From Actinobacillus equuli (GTDB lineage: Bacteria > Pseudomonadota > Gammaproteobacteria > Enterobacterales > Pasteurellaceae): 64,000 bases of DNA. The notes below the pieces were generated by a model. That model did not search any database and was not told where the DNA came from. It saw only the letters and a program-made list of their open reading frames with translations. Shown here one piece after another: positions 36,247-45,360 of the stretch. The position numbers and the translations under genes were made by a program. Numbering within the stretch: position 1 is the stretch's first letter; every line of letters starts with the position of its first letter. The DNA lies in contig NZ_LR134310.1 of assembly GCF_900636745.1 (NCBI RefSeq), forward strand, positions 2,286,501 to 2,350,500, given 5' to 3'.

Positions 36247-36332
36247 GCTCTGGTGGTGGAATTGGTAGACACGCTATCTTGAGGGGGTAGTGTCCATAGG
36301 ATGTGCGAGTTCGAGTCTCGCCCAGAGCACCA
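36247..36332 (+). tRNA. tRNA-Leu(GAG)
   Basis: An 86-base class II tRNA with encoded CCA. Acceptor GCTCTGG pairs with CCAGAGC; anticodon arm CTATC-TTGAGGG-GGTAG gives anticodon GAG; a long variable arm (TGTCCATAGGATGTG) and GAGTTCGAGTCTC T-arm follow. Confidence 0.97.
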
Positions 36333-36340
36333 AATATAAG

Positions 36341-36368
36341 AACCTAATCGAAAGATTAGGTTTTTTTT
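36341..36368 (+). terminator. Terminator of secG-tRNA-Leu
   Basis: AACCTAATC and GATTAGGTT pair around GAAA, followed by eight Ts. Confidence 0.92.
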
Positions 36369-36380
36369 ATGTCTTAAAAA

Positions 36381-36409
36381 AAATAGCCTGCTTATTACAG
36401 GCTATTTTT
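36381..36409. terminator. Second terminator, shared with the 61-residue membrane protein gene
   Basis: AAATAGCCTG and CAGGCTATTT pair around CTTATTA, with T or A runs on each side. It is placed to end the minus-strand gene at 36433. Confidence 0.85.
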
Positions 36410-36432
36410 GTATATAGGTATATCGCAATTTT

Positions 36433-36618
36433 CTAAATCGGTTGATTATCTTCCACTTCCTCAACTAATTTCTCACCTTTGCGAGTAAGCGCAAATAAAA
36501 TGCTCAATAAACCTAAAGTAAATGCAGCCCAGCCGAAAATAATGGAATTCCATCCTTCTGCCACATAGCTAATTGCCGCACAGCCAATCGTTAATAATGT
36601 TATTATAAATGTTCGCAT
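36433..36618 (-). CDS. Small two-helix membrane protein of unknown function
   Basis: A 61-residue protein with two hydrophobic segments (about 3-17 and 26-45), a short loop containing EGWNS, and a charged C-terminus (TRKGEKLVEEVEDNQPI). GGAG stands six bases before ATG, so it is very likely a real gene. I do not recognise a family. A strong promoter lies about 125 bases before its start, which leaves a long leader with several short hairpins. It ends at a bidirectional terminator and has no operon partners. Confidence 0.7.
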   Translation of the reverse strand: MRTFIITLLTIGCAAISYVAEGWNSIIFGWAAFTLGLLSILFALTRKGEKLVEEVEDNQPI

Positions 36619-36751
36619 TACAGCTCCGATACATTTGTTATTTTTATATTATTGTTAAGTAAGACCTAGGAATGTTTTTGTATTCCCAAAAAAGATCAGC
36701 ATTAAATTATTACGGTTTCATAACTGATCAGACCCCTTGGAAGGGCGCGCC

Positions 36752-36779
36752 ATTATAACGATTTTTTAGGAATACACAA
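36752..36779 (-). promoter_or_regulatory. Promoter for the 61-residue membrane protein gene
   Basis: Minus-strand TTGTGT (36774-36779) and TATAAT (36752-36757) spaced by 16 bases. Transcription should begin near 36745 at GGCGCGCCC. The leader then holds CCCTT/AAGGG, GATCAG/CTGATC and GGAAT/ATTCC inverted repeats. The 313-base gap 36619-36931 shows no gene of its own. Confidence 0.6.
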
Positions 36780-36931
36780 TTAAAAGTACACAAAACTAGC
36801 AAATAATAAGTAGGTTTACTCTGTACAATAGAAAGATTATGCCTGATAAAGGTAAGGAATGACCTGTTCTAAAGAAGAAAATTCTTATATAATACTAAAT
36901 TCATTATGTTAGGAAAATTAAAGGACTGTGA

Positions 36932-37960
36932 ATGAAGAAAAAAGCAATGCAGGCAGTGGGTTTCGGACTTTTTTGTGCGTTTTTAATTCTTTATATTGCT
37001 CCTTTAGTCAATAATAAGATTAATCCGGTAGGACAATCGAATATTGCTATTGCCAGTTATCATGATGCGGTAAAATTAGCTTCTCCGGCCGTTGTAAATG
37101 TGTATAATCGCTCGCCAAGCCAAAACGGTGAAACTTTTGAAGTGAAAAATTTAGGCTCGGGTGTAATTATGACCGCTGATGGCTATATTTTAACGAATAA
37201 GCATGTTATTCAAAATGCGGCACAGATTATTGTTGCGTTACAAACAGGTAAAATTTCAGATGCAACCTTGGTTGGCGATGATACGCTTACCGATTTGGCA
37301 GTATTGAAAATTAAAGCGGAAAATTTGCCGACTATTCCCCAGAATGATGAGCGTCCAATTCGTATTGGTGATGTCGTATTTGCGATAGGTAACCCATTTA
37401 ATTTAGGACAGAGTATTACACAAGGTATTATCAGTGCTACAGGGCGTAATGCTTTAACAGATGGCGGTCGCCAGAATTTTATCCAAACGGATGCTTCGAT
37501 TAATCGAGGTAATTCTGGAGGCGCATTAATCAATTCGGCTGGAGAGCTAGTAGGAATTAATACGTTAAGTCTTGGAAAAACCAGTGATGAATTAGCGGAA
37601 GGTTTGAATTTTGCTATTCCAATCAATTTGGCTAAGCAAATTATGAGCAAAATTATCAAAGATGGTCGGGTTATTCGTGGTTATTTTGGTGTAAATAGTT
37701 CATTATATTCAACGGCGAGTCAGGAAAAAACTAAAGGCGTGTTAATTACAGGAGTTGCGGAGAACGGTCCTGCTGCACAGGCTGGAATTAAAGATAAAGA
37801 TCGTATCTTGAAAGTGGGCGATGTGGATGCGGAATCACCAACGCAAATGATGGATTTACTTGCTAATATGAAACCAGGAACGCAAGTAAAGGTACAGATC
37901 TTACGTAACGGTCAAGTTATGGAAGTTAATGTTATTATTGGTGAATTTCCAGAATTATAA
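36932..37960 (+). CDS. degS: Periplasmic stress-sensor protease DegS
   Basis: Membrane-anchored serine protease that senses unfolded outer-membrane porins through its PDZ domain and cleaves RseA, releasing sigma E. It has 342 residues, with one N-terminal membrane anchor (about 7-24), a trypsin-like domain with His91 (TNKHVI), Asp121 (TDLAVLK) and Ser195 (NRGNSGGAL), and a single PDZ domain (about 245-335). One PDZ domain and an uncleaved anchor separate it from DegP and DegQ. AAGGAC precedes ATG. It is not beside degQ as in E. coli, but upstream of cmk. Confidence 0.94.
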   Translation: MKKKAMQAVGFGLFCAFLILYIAPLVNNKINPVGQSNIAIASYHDAVKLASPAVVNVYNRSPSQNGETFEVKNLGSGVIMTADGYILTNKHVIQNAAQIIVALQTGKISDATLVGDDTLTDLAVLKIKAENLPTIPQNDERPIRIGDVVFAIGNPFNLGQSITQGIISATGRNALTDGGRQNFIQTDASINRGNSGGALINSAGELVGINTLSLGKTSDELAEGLNFAIPINLAKQIMSKIIKDGRVIRGYFGVNSSLYSTASQEKTKGVLITGVAENGPAAQAGIKDKDRILKVGDVDAESPTQMMDLLANMKPGTQVKVQILRNGQVMEVNVIIGEFPEL

Positions 37961-37990
37961 TGCTTTTCTCACTTTATTTAGGAACAATAC

Positions 37991-38665
37991 ATGAGCAATT
38001 TTATTATTACTGTTGATGGCCCTAGTGGTGCTGGCAAAGGTACATTATGCCATGCATTAGCTGAAAAATTAGGGTTCGATTTCTTAGATTCGGGTGCTAT
38101 TTATCGCATTACTGCATTAGCGGCATTAAAAGCAGGTGTTGCATTAGATGATGAAGAACGTGTTGCTGAAGTCGGTCGTCACCTCAATGTAAAATTTACT
38201 CCTAAAAATGGCGAGATCAAAGTTATATTAGACGGTGAGAATGTCGGTGACCAAATTCGTACTGCTGAAGCTGGACAAAATGCCTCGAAAGTTGCTGTAT
38301 TCCCAAAAGTACGAGATGCGTTATTGCAACGTCAGCGTGACTTCAGTTCTCCGAACGGTTTGATTGCGGATGGGCGAGATATGGGAACAGTCGTATTTCC
38401 AGAAGCTCAAGTGAAATTATTTCTTGATGCAAGCGCTGAAGAACGCACAAAAAGACGTGTAAAACAGTTGCAAGAAAAGGGATTTAATGCTAACTTTGAC
38501 GAGATTTTAGCCGAGATTAAAGAGCGTGACTTCCGTGATAGAAATCGCCCTGTTGCGCCGTTGGTTCCAGCTAAAGATGCGTTATTGTTAGATTCGACAA
38601 ATCTGTCGATTGAAGAAGTAATTGCTCAAGCATTAGAGCATATTGCGAAATTCAGAACAATTTAA
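37991..38665 (+). CDS. cmk: Cytidylate kinase
   Basis: Phosphorylates CMP and dCMP with ATP. The 224-residue P-loop kinase has [16 protein letters not shown] (about 3-18), [30 protein letters not shown] and the lid segment [14 protein letters not shown] followed by [13 protein letters not shown]. It precedes rpsA as in E. coli and other gamma-proteobacteria. AGGAACAATAC lies before the ATG. Confidence 0.97.
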   Translation: MSNFIITVDGPSGAGKGTLCHALAEKLGFDFLDSGAIYRITALAALKAGVALDDEERVAEVGRHLNVKFTPKNGEIKVILDGENVGDQIRTAEAGQNASKVAVFPKVRDALLQRQRDFSSPNGLIADGRDMGTVVFPEAQVKLFLDASAEERTKRRVKQLQEKGFNANFDEILAEIKERDFRDRNRPVAPLVPAKDALLLDSTNLSIEEVIAQALEHIAKFRTI

Positions 38666-38763
38666 TGTTTATTTTGCTGAGCATAGGATGTGTTTGGTGA
38701 TTATTACTAACCCCGTTTAACAGGATGTTGGATGGATGTTCATTTTTATTTAAGAAGAAAATT

Positions 38764-40431
38764 ATGTCAGAAAATTTTGCTCAACTACTTGAAGAATTCC
38801 TAGCAACAGAAGCTCGTTTAGGTTCTGTAGTTAAAGGTACTGTAGTAGCTATCCAAAAAGGCTATGTAATCGTTGATACAGGTTTTAAATCTGAATCATC
38901 AATCCCAGCTGAAGAATTCACAAATGCTCAAGGCGAACTTGAAGTTCAAGTTGGCGACCAAGTAGACGTGGTTCTTAAAGCAGTTGAAGATGGCTTCGGT
39001 GAAACAGTAGTTTCTCGTGGTGATGCAAAACGTAACGAAGCTTGGATTGCTTTAGAGAAAGCATTCGAAGAACAAGCTACTGTTATCGGTTTTGTTAACG
39101 GTAAAGTAAAAGGTGGTTTCACTGTTGAATTAAACGGTGTTCGTGCATTCTTACCAGGTTCATTAGTTGATACTCGTCCAGTTCGCGATTCTTTAAACTT
39201 AGAAGGTAAAGAGTTAGAATTCAAAGTAATCAAACTTGACCAAAAACGTAACAACGTAGTTGTTTCTCGTCGTGCTGTAATCGAATCAGAAAGCAACCAA
39301 GATCGTGATGAAGTATTAGCGAACTTAGTTGAAGGTTCTGTAGTTAAAGGTACAGTTAAAAACTTAACTGACTACGGTGCATTCGTTGATTTAGGTGGCG
39401 TTGACGGTTTATTACACATCACTGATATGGCTTGGAAACGTGTTAAACACCCAAGCGAAGTTGTTAACGTAGGTGATGAAGTAACTGTTAAAGTATTAAA
39501 ATTTGACAAAGACCGTACTCGTGTATCATTAGGCTTAAAACAATTAGGTCAAGATCCATGGGCTGCAATCGCTCAAAACCACCCAGTAAACAGCAAATTA
39601 ACTGGTAAAGTAACTAACTTAACAGACTACGGCTGTTTCGTTGAAATTTTAGACGGTGTTGAAGGTTTAGTTCACGTTTCAGAAATGGATTGGACAAACA
39701 AAAACATCCACCCATCTAAAGTTGTTAGCGTAGGTGATGTAGTTGAAGTAATGGTACTTGAAGTTGATGAAGAACGTCGTCGTATCTCATTAGGTTTAAA
39801 ACAATGTAAAGCAAACCCTTGGGAACACTTCGCAGCAACTCACAACAAAAACGATAAAGTGACAGGTAAAATCAAATCTATCACTGATTTCGGTATCTTC
39901 ATTGGTCTTGAAGGTGGTATCGACGGTTTAGTTCACTTATCTGACATTTCTTGGAATGTTTCAGGTGAAGAAGCTGTTCGTAACTACAAAAAAGGTGACG
40001 AAGTAGAAGCTGTTGTATTACAAGTTGATGCAGTGAAAGAGCGTATTTCTTTAGGTATCAAACAATTAGAATCAGATCCGTTCACAAACTTCGTAGACAG
40101 CACTAAAAAAGGTGCTATCGTGACTGGTAAAGTTGTAGAAGTTGATGCTAAAGGTGTTAAAGTTGAGTTAGAAGGTGGCGTGGAAGCGTTCATCCGTGCT
40201 AACGAAGCAACTCGTGATCGCGTTGAAGATATCACTACAGTAATTTCTGCTGGTGATTCAATCGAAGCGAAATACACAGGCGTTGATCGTAAATCTCGCG
40301 TTGTTAACTTATCTGTTCGTGCGAAAGATGAAGCTGAAGAATCAGCAGCAATCGCTCAAGTGAACAAACAACAAGAAGTTGAGATGCCAAACGCAATGGC
40401 AGCAGCTTTCCAAGCAGCTAAAGGCGAATAA
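38764..40431 (+). CDS. rpsA: 30S ribosomal protein S1
   Basis: S1 binds mRNA on the 30S subunit and unfolds structured leaders. From ATG at 38764 it has 555 residues (E. coli 557); an in-frame TTG 39 bases upstream is not the start. Six S1 repeats are visible, the central ones carrying [43 protein letters not shown] and [22 protein letters not shown]. Codon use is strongly biased, as expected for an abundant protein. The 98-base leader contains several GGA triplets, which in E. coli are part of S1 autogenous control. Confidence 0.98.
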   Translation: MSENFAQLLEEFLATEARLGSVVKGTVVAIQKGYVIVDTGFKSESSIPAEEFTNAQGELEVQVGDQVDVVLKAVEDGFGETVVSRGDAKRNEAWIALEKAFEEQATVIGFVNGKVKGGFTVELNGVRAFLPGSLVDTRPVRDSLNLEGKELEFKVIKLDQKRNNVVVSRRAVIESESNQDRDEVLANLVEGSVVKGTVKNLTDYGAFVDLGGVDGLLHITDMAWKRVKHPSEVVNVGDEVTVKVLKFDKDRTRVSLGLKQLGQDPWAAIAQNHPVNSKLTGKVTNLTDYGCFVEILDGVEGLVHVSEMDWTNKNIHPSKVVSVGDVVEVMVLEVDEERRRISLGLKQCKANPWEHFAATHNKNDKVTGKIKSITDFGIFIGLEGGIDGLVHLSDISWNVSGEEAVRNYKKGDEVEAVVLQVDAVKERISLGIKQLESDPFTNFVDSTKKGAIVTGKVVEVDAKGVKVELEGGVEAFIRANEATRDRVEDITTVISAGDSIEAKYTGVDRKSRVVNLSVRAKDEAEESAAIAQVNKQQEVEMPNAMAAAFQAAKGE

Positions 40432-40449
40432 TTAGCGTCTTTCTAATTG

Positions 40450-40479
40450 AAAGCGGGTATGTGAAAGCATATCCGCTTT
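40450..40479 (+). terminator. Hairpin between rpsA and ihfB
   Basis: AAAGCGGGTATG and CATATCCGCTTT pair with one G-U around TGAAAG; the T tract is short (TTTAATTT). It may be a partial terminator or an RNA-stabilising stem that lowers ihfB expression relative to rpsA. Confidence 0.55.
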
Positions 40480-40502
40480 AATTTAAATAATCAGGAGAAA
40501 CT

Positions 40503-40784
40503 ATGACTAAATCAGAACTTATTGACAATTTAGTATCACTTAATCCGACATTGCAAGTAAAATCTGTGGAAGATGGCGTAAAAGAGCTTTTAGAGCAAAT
40601 TATGCTGTCTTTAGAACAGGGTGAACGAGTTGAGGTAAGAGGATTTGGTAGTTTTTCTTTACATTATCGCCAGCCTCGTCTAGGTCGTAATCCTAAAACA
40701 GGTGAAAGTGTTAAATTAGATGCGAAATACGTCCCTCATTTTAAAGCGGGAAAAGATTTAAAAGAACGTGTTGATTTAGCATAA
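40503..40784 (+). CDS. ihfB: Integration host factor subunit beta
   Basis: DNA-bending nucleoid protein subunit, active as a heterodimer with IhfA. It has 93 residues and the typical layout: [13 protein letters not shown] start, [28 protein letters not shown] with the intercalating-proline arm RNPKTG, and [23 protein letters not shown] precedes ATG. The gene follows rpsA as in E. coli. Confidence 0.97.
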   Translation: MTKSELIDNLVSLNPTLQVKSVEDGVKELLEQIMLSLEQGERVEVRGFGSFSLHYRQPRLGRNPKTGESVKLDAKYVPHFKAGKDLKERVDLA

Positions 40785-40810
40785 ATAGTTGTATCATAAC
40801 TATTTGTTTT
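40783..40810 (+). terminator. Probable terminator after ihfB
   Basis: AAATAGTT and AACTATTT pair around GTATCAT, then TGTTTT. The stem is AT-rich, so strength is uncertain. Confidence 0.45.
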
Positions 40811-40836
40811 ACCTATCTAAATAGAGGAAAGAGACG

Positions 40837-41127
40837 ATGAAATATATTTTAGGTATTTTAATTACCTTAGCGGTAATTATGGTTGCGGTAACCATTGGTG
40901 CAAATAACGATCAATTAATTACTTTTAATTATGTACTTGCACAAAGTGAACTACGTTTATCTAGCCTCGTTGCGATTTTATTTGGTTTCGGCTTAATTTT
41001 AGGTTGGTTAATTACGGGTGTATTCTATTTGCGTCTTAAATTACAAAATATTGCACTCAATCGCCGAGTGAAAAGACAGGCGCAGCAAATTACAGAATTA
41101 ACGACCACTACGCCAAAGGCTGAGTAA
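40837..41127 (+). CDS. lapA: Lipopolysaccharide assembly protein LapA
   Basis: Small inner-membrane protein (DUF1049) that works with LapB in balancing LPS and phospholipid synthesis through LpxC turnover in E. coli. It has 96 residues, two membrane helices (about 2-20 and 41-62) and a basic, coiled C-terminal tail (LKLQNIALNRRVKRQAQQITEL). The stop overlaps the lapB start by one base (TAATG), so translation is coupled. Confidence 0.9.
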   Translation: MKYILGILITLAVIMVAVTIGANNDQLITFNYVLAQSELRLSSLVAILFGFGLILGWLITGVFYLRLKLQNIALNRRVKRQAQQITELTTTTPKAE

Positions 41128-42314
41128 TGCTTGAACTACTGTTCCTTTTATTGCCAATTGCCGCTCTTTACGGGTGGTATATGGGACAACGCAGTGCAAA
41201 AAAGGATCAAGAATCTGTCAATAACAAATTTTCCCGTGATTATGTTACGGGTTTGAATTTTCTTTTATCTAATCAGCAGGAAAAGGCAGTTGATCTTTTT
41301 CTGTCGATGCTCCAAAAACAAGAATCTGAAAATCAGATTACTACCGAATCTCAATTTGAAGCCGAGCTTACACTAGGAAATTTATTTCGTTCCCGTGGTG
41401 AAGTTGATCGTGCCTTACGTATTCATCAAGCACTTGATGCAAGTCCTCATTATTCTATAGAACAAAAATTACTTGCTAAGCAGCAGCTGGCCAAAGACTT
41501 TATGGCTGCCGGTTTTTATGACCGTGCCGAAAATTACTATATCTTATTACTTGATGAGCCTGAATTTGCGGTTAATTCGTTAACGCAATTAATGGCGATT
41601 TATCAAAAAACTAAAGAGTGGAAGAAAGCGATAAATGTCTCAGAAAAACTCTTAAAAATTGAACCGGATACAGATAAAGTACCATTAGCACATTATTATT
41701 GTGAATATGCACAAACAATAAAAGCGGAAAACGTTGAAGAGCATTTAAGTGCTTTAAAGAAAGCATTGGAATATTATCCGCTTTGTGCGAGAGCCTCTAT
41801 TTTGTTAGGTGATTATTATTTAGAGCAGTACCAGTTTAAACATGCTTTAGTGAATTTTGAACATATTCTCTTGCAAGATCCAAACTATATCAGCGAAGTT
41901 TTACAGAAAATTAAGGCTTGCTACATTGCACTTAACGATTTAGTTAATTATGAGTTATTTCTTATTCGTGCGAATCAAATAAAACACAATAGCAGTGTAG
42001 ATATCGCATTAACTGAGTTTATTGAGCAAAAAGATGGGGTCATTGCAGCACATTCAAAGCTTTATCAGCAATTGAGTCAGTATCCTAATATGCTAACCTT
42101 TCATCGATTTATTCATTATCAAATCAATGAAGCGGAAGAAGGAAGCGCAAAGGAGAGTTTAGTGCTTTTACATAATATGGTAGGCGAGCGTATTAAAAAA
42201 GGTTTCCAATATCGCTGCTTGAATTGCGGTTACCAAAGTTATCGCCTTAGTTGGTATTGTCCTTCTTGTCGTCAATGGGAACAGATCAAACCGATTCATA
42301 GTATTGATACATAA
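41127..42314 (+). CDS. lapB: Lipopolysaccharide assembly protein LapB
   Basis: TPR protein anchored in the inner membrane (YciM), adaptor in FtsH-dependent degradation of LpxC. It has 395 residues (E. coli 389): an N-terminal anchor (about 1-20), then TPR-like helices over about 30-350, for example FEAELTLGNLFRSRGEVDRALRIHQAL, and a C-terminal rubredoxin-type metal site CLNCGYQSYRLSWYCPSC. All four cysteines are present. Second gene of lapA-lapB; pyrF follows after 42 bases. Confidence 0.95.
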   Translation: MLELLFLLLPIAALYGWYMGQRSAKKDQESVNNKFSRDYVTGLNFLLSNQQEKAVDLFLSMLQKQESENQITTESQFEAELTLGNLFRSRGEVDRALRIHQALDASPHYSIEQKLLAKQQLAKDFMAAGFYDRAENYYILLLDEPEFAVNSLTQLMAIYQKTKEWKKAINVSEKLLKIEPDTDKVPLAHYYCEYAQTIKAENVEEHLSALKKALEYYPLCARASILLGDYYLEQYQFKHALVNFEHILLQDPNYISEVLQKIKACYIALNDLVNYELFLIRANQIKHNSSVDIALTEFIEQKDGVIAAHSKLYQQLSQYPNMLTFHRFIHYQINEAEEGSAKESLVLLHNMVGERIKKGFQYRCLNCGYQSYRLSWYCPSCRQWEQIKPIHSIDT

Positions 42315-42356
42315 ACACGTAAATATATTTATAAACTGAAAATTGAGGAGCCCTAT

Positions 42357-43049
42357 ATGGATAATAAAATTATTGTTGCCTTAGATTATGAAACGGAACA
42401 TGAAGCCTTAAGCTTTGTGGATCAAGTCGATCCTTCTCTTTGCCGTTTAAAAGTTGGCAAAGAAATGTTTACCACCTTAGGAACAAATTTTGTTAAACAA
42501 TTACATGAACGTAAATTTGATGTCTTCCTCGATTTAAAATATCATGACATTCCGAATACTGTTGCTCGTGCGGTACGTTCTGCTGCTGATTTAGGTGTTT
42601 GGATGGTCGATTTACACGCTTCAGGTGGTTTAACCATGATGGAAGAAGCGAAAAAAATTCTTGAGCCGTATGGCAAAGATGCACCGTTATTAATTGCCGT
42701 AACAGTATTAACCAGTATGGAAGATTTAGACTTGTTACAAATTGGGATTAACGCTTCACCGATGGAACAAGTTATTCGTTTAGCGCACTTGGCGCAACGT
42801 GCCGGTTTAGACGGCGTGGTTTGTTCTCCACAAGAAGTGGAAGTGCTTCGTACGCATTGTGGTAAAGACTTTAAATTAGTCACACCGGGTATTCGTCCGG
42901 AAGGTTCGGATTTTGGTGATCAGCGCCGTGTAATGACACCAAAACAAGCAATTGATACTGGTTCAGACTATTTAGTGATTGGTCGACCGATTACCCAAGC
43001 TCAAGAGCCATTAGCGGTATTAAAATCAATTAATGCTTCTATTCGTTAA
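42357..43049 (+). CDS. pyrF: Orotidine 5'-phosphate decarboxylase
   Basis: Forms UMP from OMP, the last step of pyrimidine synthesis. It is a 230-residue TIM barrel with IIVALDYE, the catalytic [11 protein letters not shown] (Asp and Lys tetrad), [24 protein letters not shown] and [10 protein letters not shown] phosphate-binding strand. GAGGAG stands before ATG. In E. coli lapA-lapB-pyrF-yciH is one conserved group, as here. Confidence 0.98.
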   Translation: MDNKIIVALDYETEHEALSFVDQVDPSLCRLKVGKEMFTTLGTNFVKQLHERKFDVFLDLKYHDIPNTVARAVRSAADLGVWMVDLHASGGLTMMEEAKKILEPYGKDAPLLIAVTVLTSMEDLDLLQIGINASPMEQVIRLAHLAQRAGLDGVVCSPQEVEVLRTHCGKDFKLVTPGIRPEGSDFGDQRRVMTPKQAIDTGSDYLVIGRPITQAQEPLAVLKSINASIR

Positions 43050-43066
43050 TTGATGATTGATTGTTT

Positions 43067-43092
43067 AAGGTGGGCTGTGTGTCCACCTTTTT
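43067..43092 (+). terminator. Terminator after pyrF
   Basis: AAGGTGG and CCACCTT pair around a nine-base loop, then TTTTTC. An uptake sequence follows in the leader of yciH. Confidence 0.7.
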
Positions 43093-43128
43093 CATTTTAA
43101 GCGGTCAAATTTTTAGGATTTTTTACTG

Positions 43129-43440
43129 ATGACATTAGTATATTCAACAGAGAGTGGGCGTATTGTGCCTGAGAAAGTAAAAGCGGAGCGTCCCAAAGGT
43201 GATGGAATTGTTCGTATTCAGCGTCAAACCAGCGGCAGAAAAGGTAAGGGAGTGTGTGTAATCAGCGGATTGGATTTGGATGATGTTGAACTCAAATTAT
43301 TAGCAGCAGAACTGAAAAAACGTAGTGGTGTTGGCGGTTCAGTAAAAGATGGATTGATTGAGATTCAAGGCGATAATCGAGATTTACTGAAACAAATTTT
43401 GGAACAAAAAGGCTTTAAAGTAAAACTTGCCGGTGGTTAA
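43129..43440 (+). CDS. yciH: SUI1/eIF1-family translation factor YciH
   Basis: A 103-residue homologue of eukaryotic initiation factor eIF1 that can act on initiation fidelity in bacteria. Seen: GIVRIQRQTSGRKGKGVCVISGLDLDD, then LAAELKKRSGVGGSVKDGLIEIQGDNRD and the C-terminal GFKVKLAGG, all characteristic of the SUI1 domain. AGGA stands about ten bases before ATG; an uptake sequence (43098) is part of its leader. Confidence 0.94.
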   Translation: MTLVYSTESGRIVPEKVKAERPKGDGIVRIQRQTSGRKGKGVCVISGLDLDDVELKLLAAELKKRSGVGGSVKDGLIEIQGDNRDLLKQILEQKGFKVKLAGG

Positions 43441-43450
43441 TCATCGTTAT

Positions 43451-43508
43451 ACAAGCGGTTAAATTTCACTAATTTTTTGCAAAATTTTAGCCAAATTTAA
43501 CCGCTTGT
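43451..43508. terminator. Inverted uptake-sequence pair between yciH and yhbP-like gene
   Basis: ACAAGCGGTTAAATTT (43451-43466) and AAATTTAACCGCTTGT (43493-43508) are exact reverse complements over 16 bases. Both arms share the same departure from consensus (GGTT), which suggests the stem itself is maintained. Serves two convergent genes. Confidence 0.7.
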
Positions 43509-43520
43509 TTTCTTAGAAAA

Positions 43521-43961
43521 CTAGACTTCTTCTCTTTCCCAAATGGTTTTCTTTGCGAAAACCAATTTATTCCCAGTATGTTTAATCATATCAAAGCGAA
43601 TTTCCCATACATCACTCGGTTTTAAGCGGGCGATTGGATGGCGAGTATAATAGCAATCTAAAGCCTCTTGGCGAGCTGTTGAATCAATCAAACAGGTGCA
43701 ATGCGCTGAGAATTGAACACCTTCAATGTCGGTAAGCGTTTCAACTTGAGCGGCAATTGTGCCTACAATATGTGAGTTTTCTTGCATCAACAGACCGTGG
43801 CGAGTGTTTTTATCGGTAAGAATGATTAAGCGAACTTGTTCGCTATCGAAAGCATAAAAACAGTTTGCCGCCCAAAAGTCATTTTTGCCATAGACAGCAA
43901 AACTCACGACATGATTTTGGTGGATAAAGCGGCTGATATGGGAGGGAAGTTTCTGCATCAT
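43521..43961 (-). CDS. YhbP-like pyridoxamine-phosphate-oxidase fold protein (UPF0306)
   Basis: A 146-residue cytosolic protein of the split-barrel flavin-binding fold, most like E. coli YhbP. Visible stretches: NHVVSFAVYGKNDFWAANCFYAFDSEQVRLIILTDKNTRHG and a C-terminal WEIRFDMIKHTGNKLVFAKKTIWER. The ligand and reaction are unknown. Two ATGs (43961, 43958) are possible starts and no strong ribosome binding site separates them. Confidence 0.8.
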   Translation of the reverse strand: MMQKLPSHISRFIHQNHVVSFAVYGKNDFWAANCFYAFDSEQVRLIILTDKNTRHGLLMQENSHIVGTIAAQVETLTDIEGVQFSAHCTCLIDSTARQEALDCYYTRHPIARLKPSDVWEIRFDMIKHTGNKLVFAKKTIWEREEV

Positions 43962-44010
43962 ATATTCTTTTAGAATATCCCGACAGAATAGTGGGATATT
44001 GCGTCTATTA

Positions 44011-44724
44011 TTAAGCTACAAACATTTGCCAAAAATAAGAGAAAGGCATCACTAAAATCAGTGCCGGCAGCATATTGGCAACGGCAAAATGTTTGATACC
44101 GCAGATACGTAAGCCGGTTGCGAGCATAATAAAGCCGCCGGCAGTTGAGAAGTCGGCGAGCATATTTGGTGTAGTGAGCGGCATAATCAAGCTGGCTAAT
44201 AATGCTAAGCTGACTTGCACGAGAATCAATGGCACGGCAATGCTTGAAACCGCATAGCCCAGAGTAGCGGCAAAAATGCCGGCAGTGAAGAAATCTAAGA
44301 TCGCTTTAATAAACAATACGGATGGGTCGCCGGTCATGCCTTCTTTCATTGAGCCGAATACGCCCATACCGCTGGCACAGAACAAAATTAAAATCGCCAC
44401 AAATTGATTTAAGAATTCTTGGTGTGAAACACCGGATGGTGGGAAAATTTTATCCACCGTACCTCGCATTTTACCGGCTAAGCTACCGATACCTTTTTCT
44501 AAACAAATTAACTCACCGATAATTGTTCCAACAATTAATGCCAATACCACGGCAGACATATTTTTTGCGCCGATAATCAACATAATGCCCAAGCCCATTG
44601 AGCAAAGCCCAAATAGCGGAGGTAAGTTACTTTTCACTCGCTCGGGTAATTTTGCACCTAAAAATGCACCGATAAGTCCGCCGATTAATACGGCGGCACC
44701 ATTGACATAAGGGCCTACGAGCAT
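44011..44724 (-). CDS. DUF554 membrane protein (YqgA-like)
   Basis: A 237-residue inner-membrane protein with about six to seven hydrophobic segments, of the DUF554 family (YqgA in E. coli, YdfK in Bacillus). Start NGAAVLIGGLIGAFLGAKLP, middle GTIIGELICLEKGIG and end ATGLRICGIKHFAVANMLPALILVMP fit the family. Function unknown; a transporter is likely. It begins two bases after the ubiX stop, and its AAGGAG lies inside ubiX, so the pair is an operon. Confidence 0.87.
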   Translation of the reverse strand: MLVGPYVNGAAVLIGGLIGAFLGAKLPERVKSNLPPLFGLCSMGLGIMLIIGAKNMSAVVLALIVGTIIGELICLEKGIGSLAGKMRGTVDKIFPPSGVSHQEFLNQFVAILILFCASGMGVFGSMKEGMTGDPSVLFIKAILDFFTAGIFAATLGYAVSSIAVPLILVQVSLALLASLIMPLTTPNMLADFSTAGGFIMLATGLRICGIKHFAVANMLPALILVMPFSYFWQMFVA

Positions 44725-44726
44725 TC

Positions 44727-45299
44727 TTACTCCTTATTGTTAGTTTCGCCCCAGCGAGGCATTGGTAAATTGAAATCAAATAGATCTAATGCTTTAGAAA
44801 CACTGTGTGTTACCAGCTCATCTATTGTAGTTGGGTTTTGATAGAAAGCGGGTACCGGCGGGAAAATGATGCCGCCCATTTCTGTGACTCGGCGCATATT
44901 ATCAATATGGGCTAAGTTAAATGGGGTTTCTCGTACCATTAGTACCAATTTACGACGTTCTTTTAATACGACATCTGCCGCTCGAGTTAAAAGATTATCG
45001 CTAAAACCAAGCGCAATTGCTGAAAGCGTGCGAATTGAGCAGGGGGCGACCAACATACCGAGGGTTTTAAAAGAACCGCTGGCAATACTTGCGCCGACAT
45101 TGTGAATAGAGTGTACTTGTGAAGCTAAATCTAGCAGCTGTTCCCGCTCAATATTCGTTTCTAATGAACGAGTCATTTCTGCCCCTTTAGTGAGTACTAA
45201 ATGGGTTTCCACATCAAGCGATTTAAGTAATTCAAGTGCTTTATAGCCGTATTGAAAGCCACTTGCACCACTAATACCAATAATAATTCGTTGTTTCAT
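44727..45299 (-). CDS. ubiX: Flavin prenyltransferase UbiX
   Basis: Joins dimethylallyl phosphate to FMN, making the prenyl-FMN cofactor of UbiD decarboxylases in ubiquinone synthesis. It has 190 residues with [13 protein letters not shown] (about 5-17), [26 protein letters not shown] and [31 protein letters not shown]. Family members usually have 187-210 residues. UbiD is not in the window. It is first in an operon with the DUF554 gene. Confidence 0.95.
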   Translation of the reverse strand: MKQRIIIGISGASGFQYGYKALELLKSLDVETHLVLTKGAEMTRSLETNIEREQLLDLASQVHSIHNVGASIASGSFKTLGMLVAPCSIRTLSAIALGFSDNLLTRAADVVLKERRKLVLMVRETPFNLAHIDNMRRVTEMGGIIFPPVPAFYQNPTTIDELVTHSVSKALDLFDFNLPMPRWGETNNKE

Positions 45300-45311
45300 A
45301 AGTAACTAAAA

Positions 45312-45354
45312 AAGCGGTCGAATTTTGCAAAAAAATTGCAAATTTTGACCGCTT
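45312..45354 (-). terminator. Inverted uptake-sequence pair after sirB2-like gene
   Basis: AAGCGGTC (45312-45319) opposes GACCGCTT (45347-45354), with further pairing of AATTTTGCAA-type flanks. It lies six bases past the sirB2-like stop. Confidence 0.55.
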
Positions 45355-45360
45355 ATAAGA

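Noticed and set aside
37210..37659. 149-residue frame antisense to degS
   Set aside because: Shadow of degS: the catalytic motifs of DegS are intact on the other strand.
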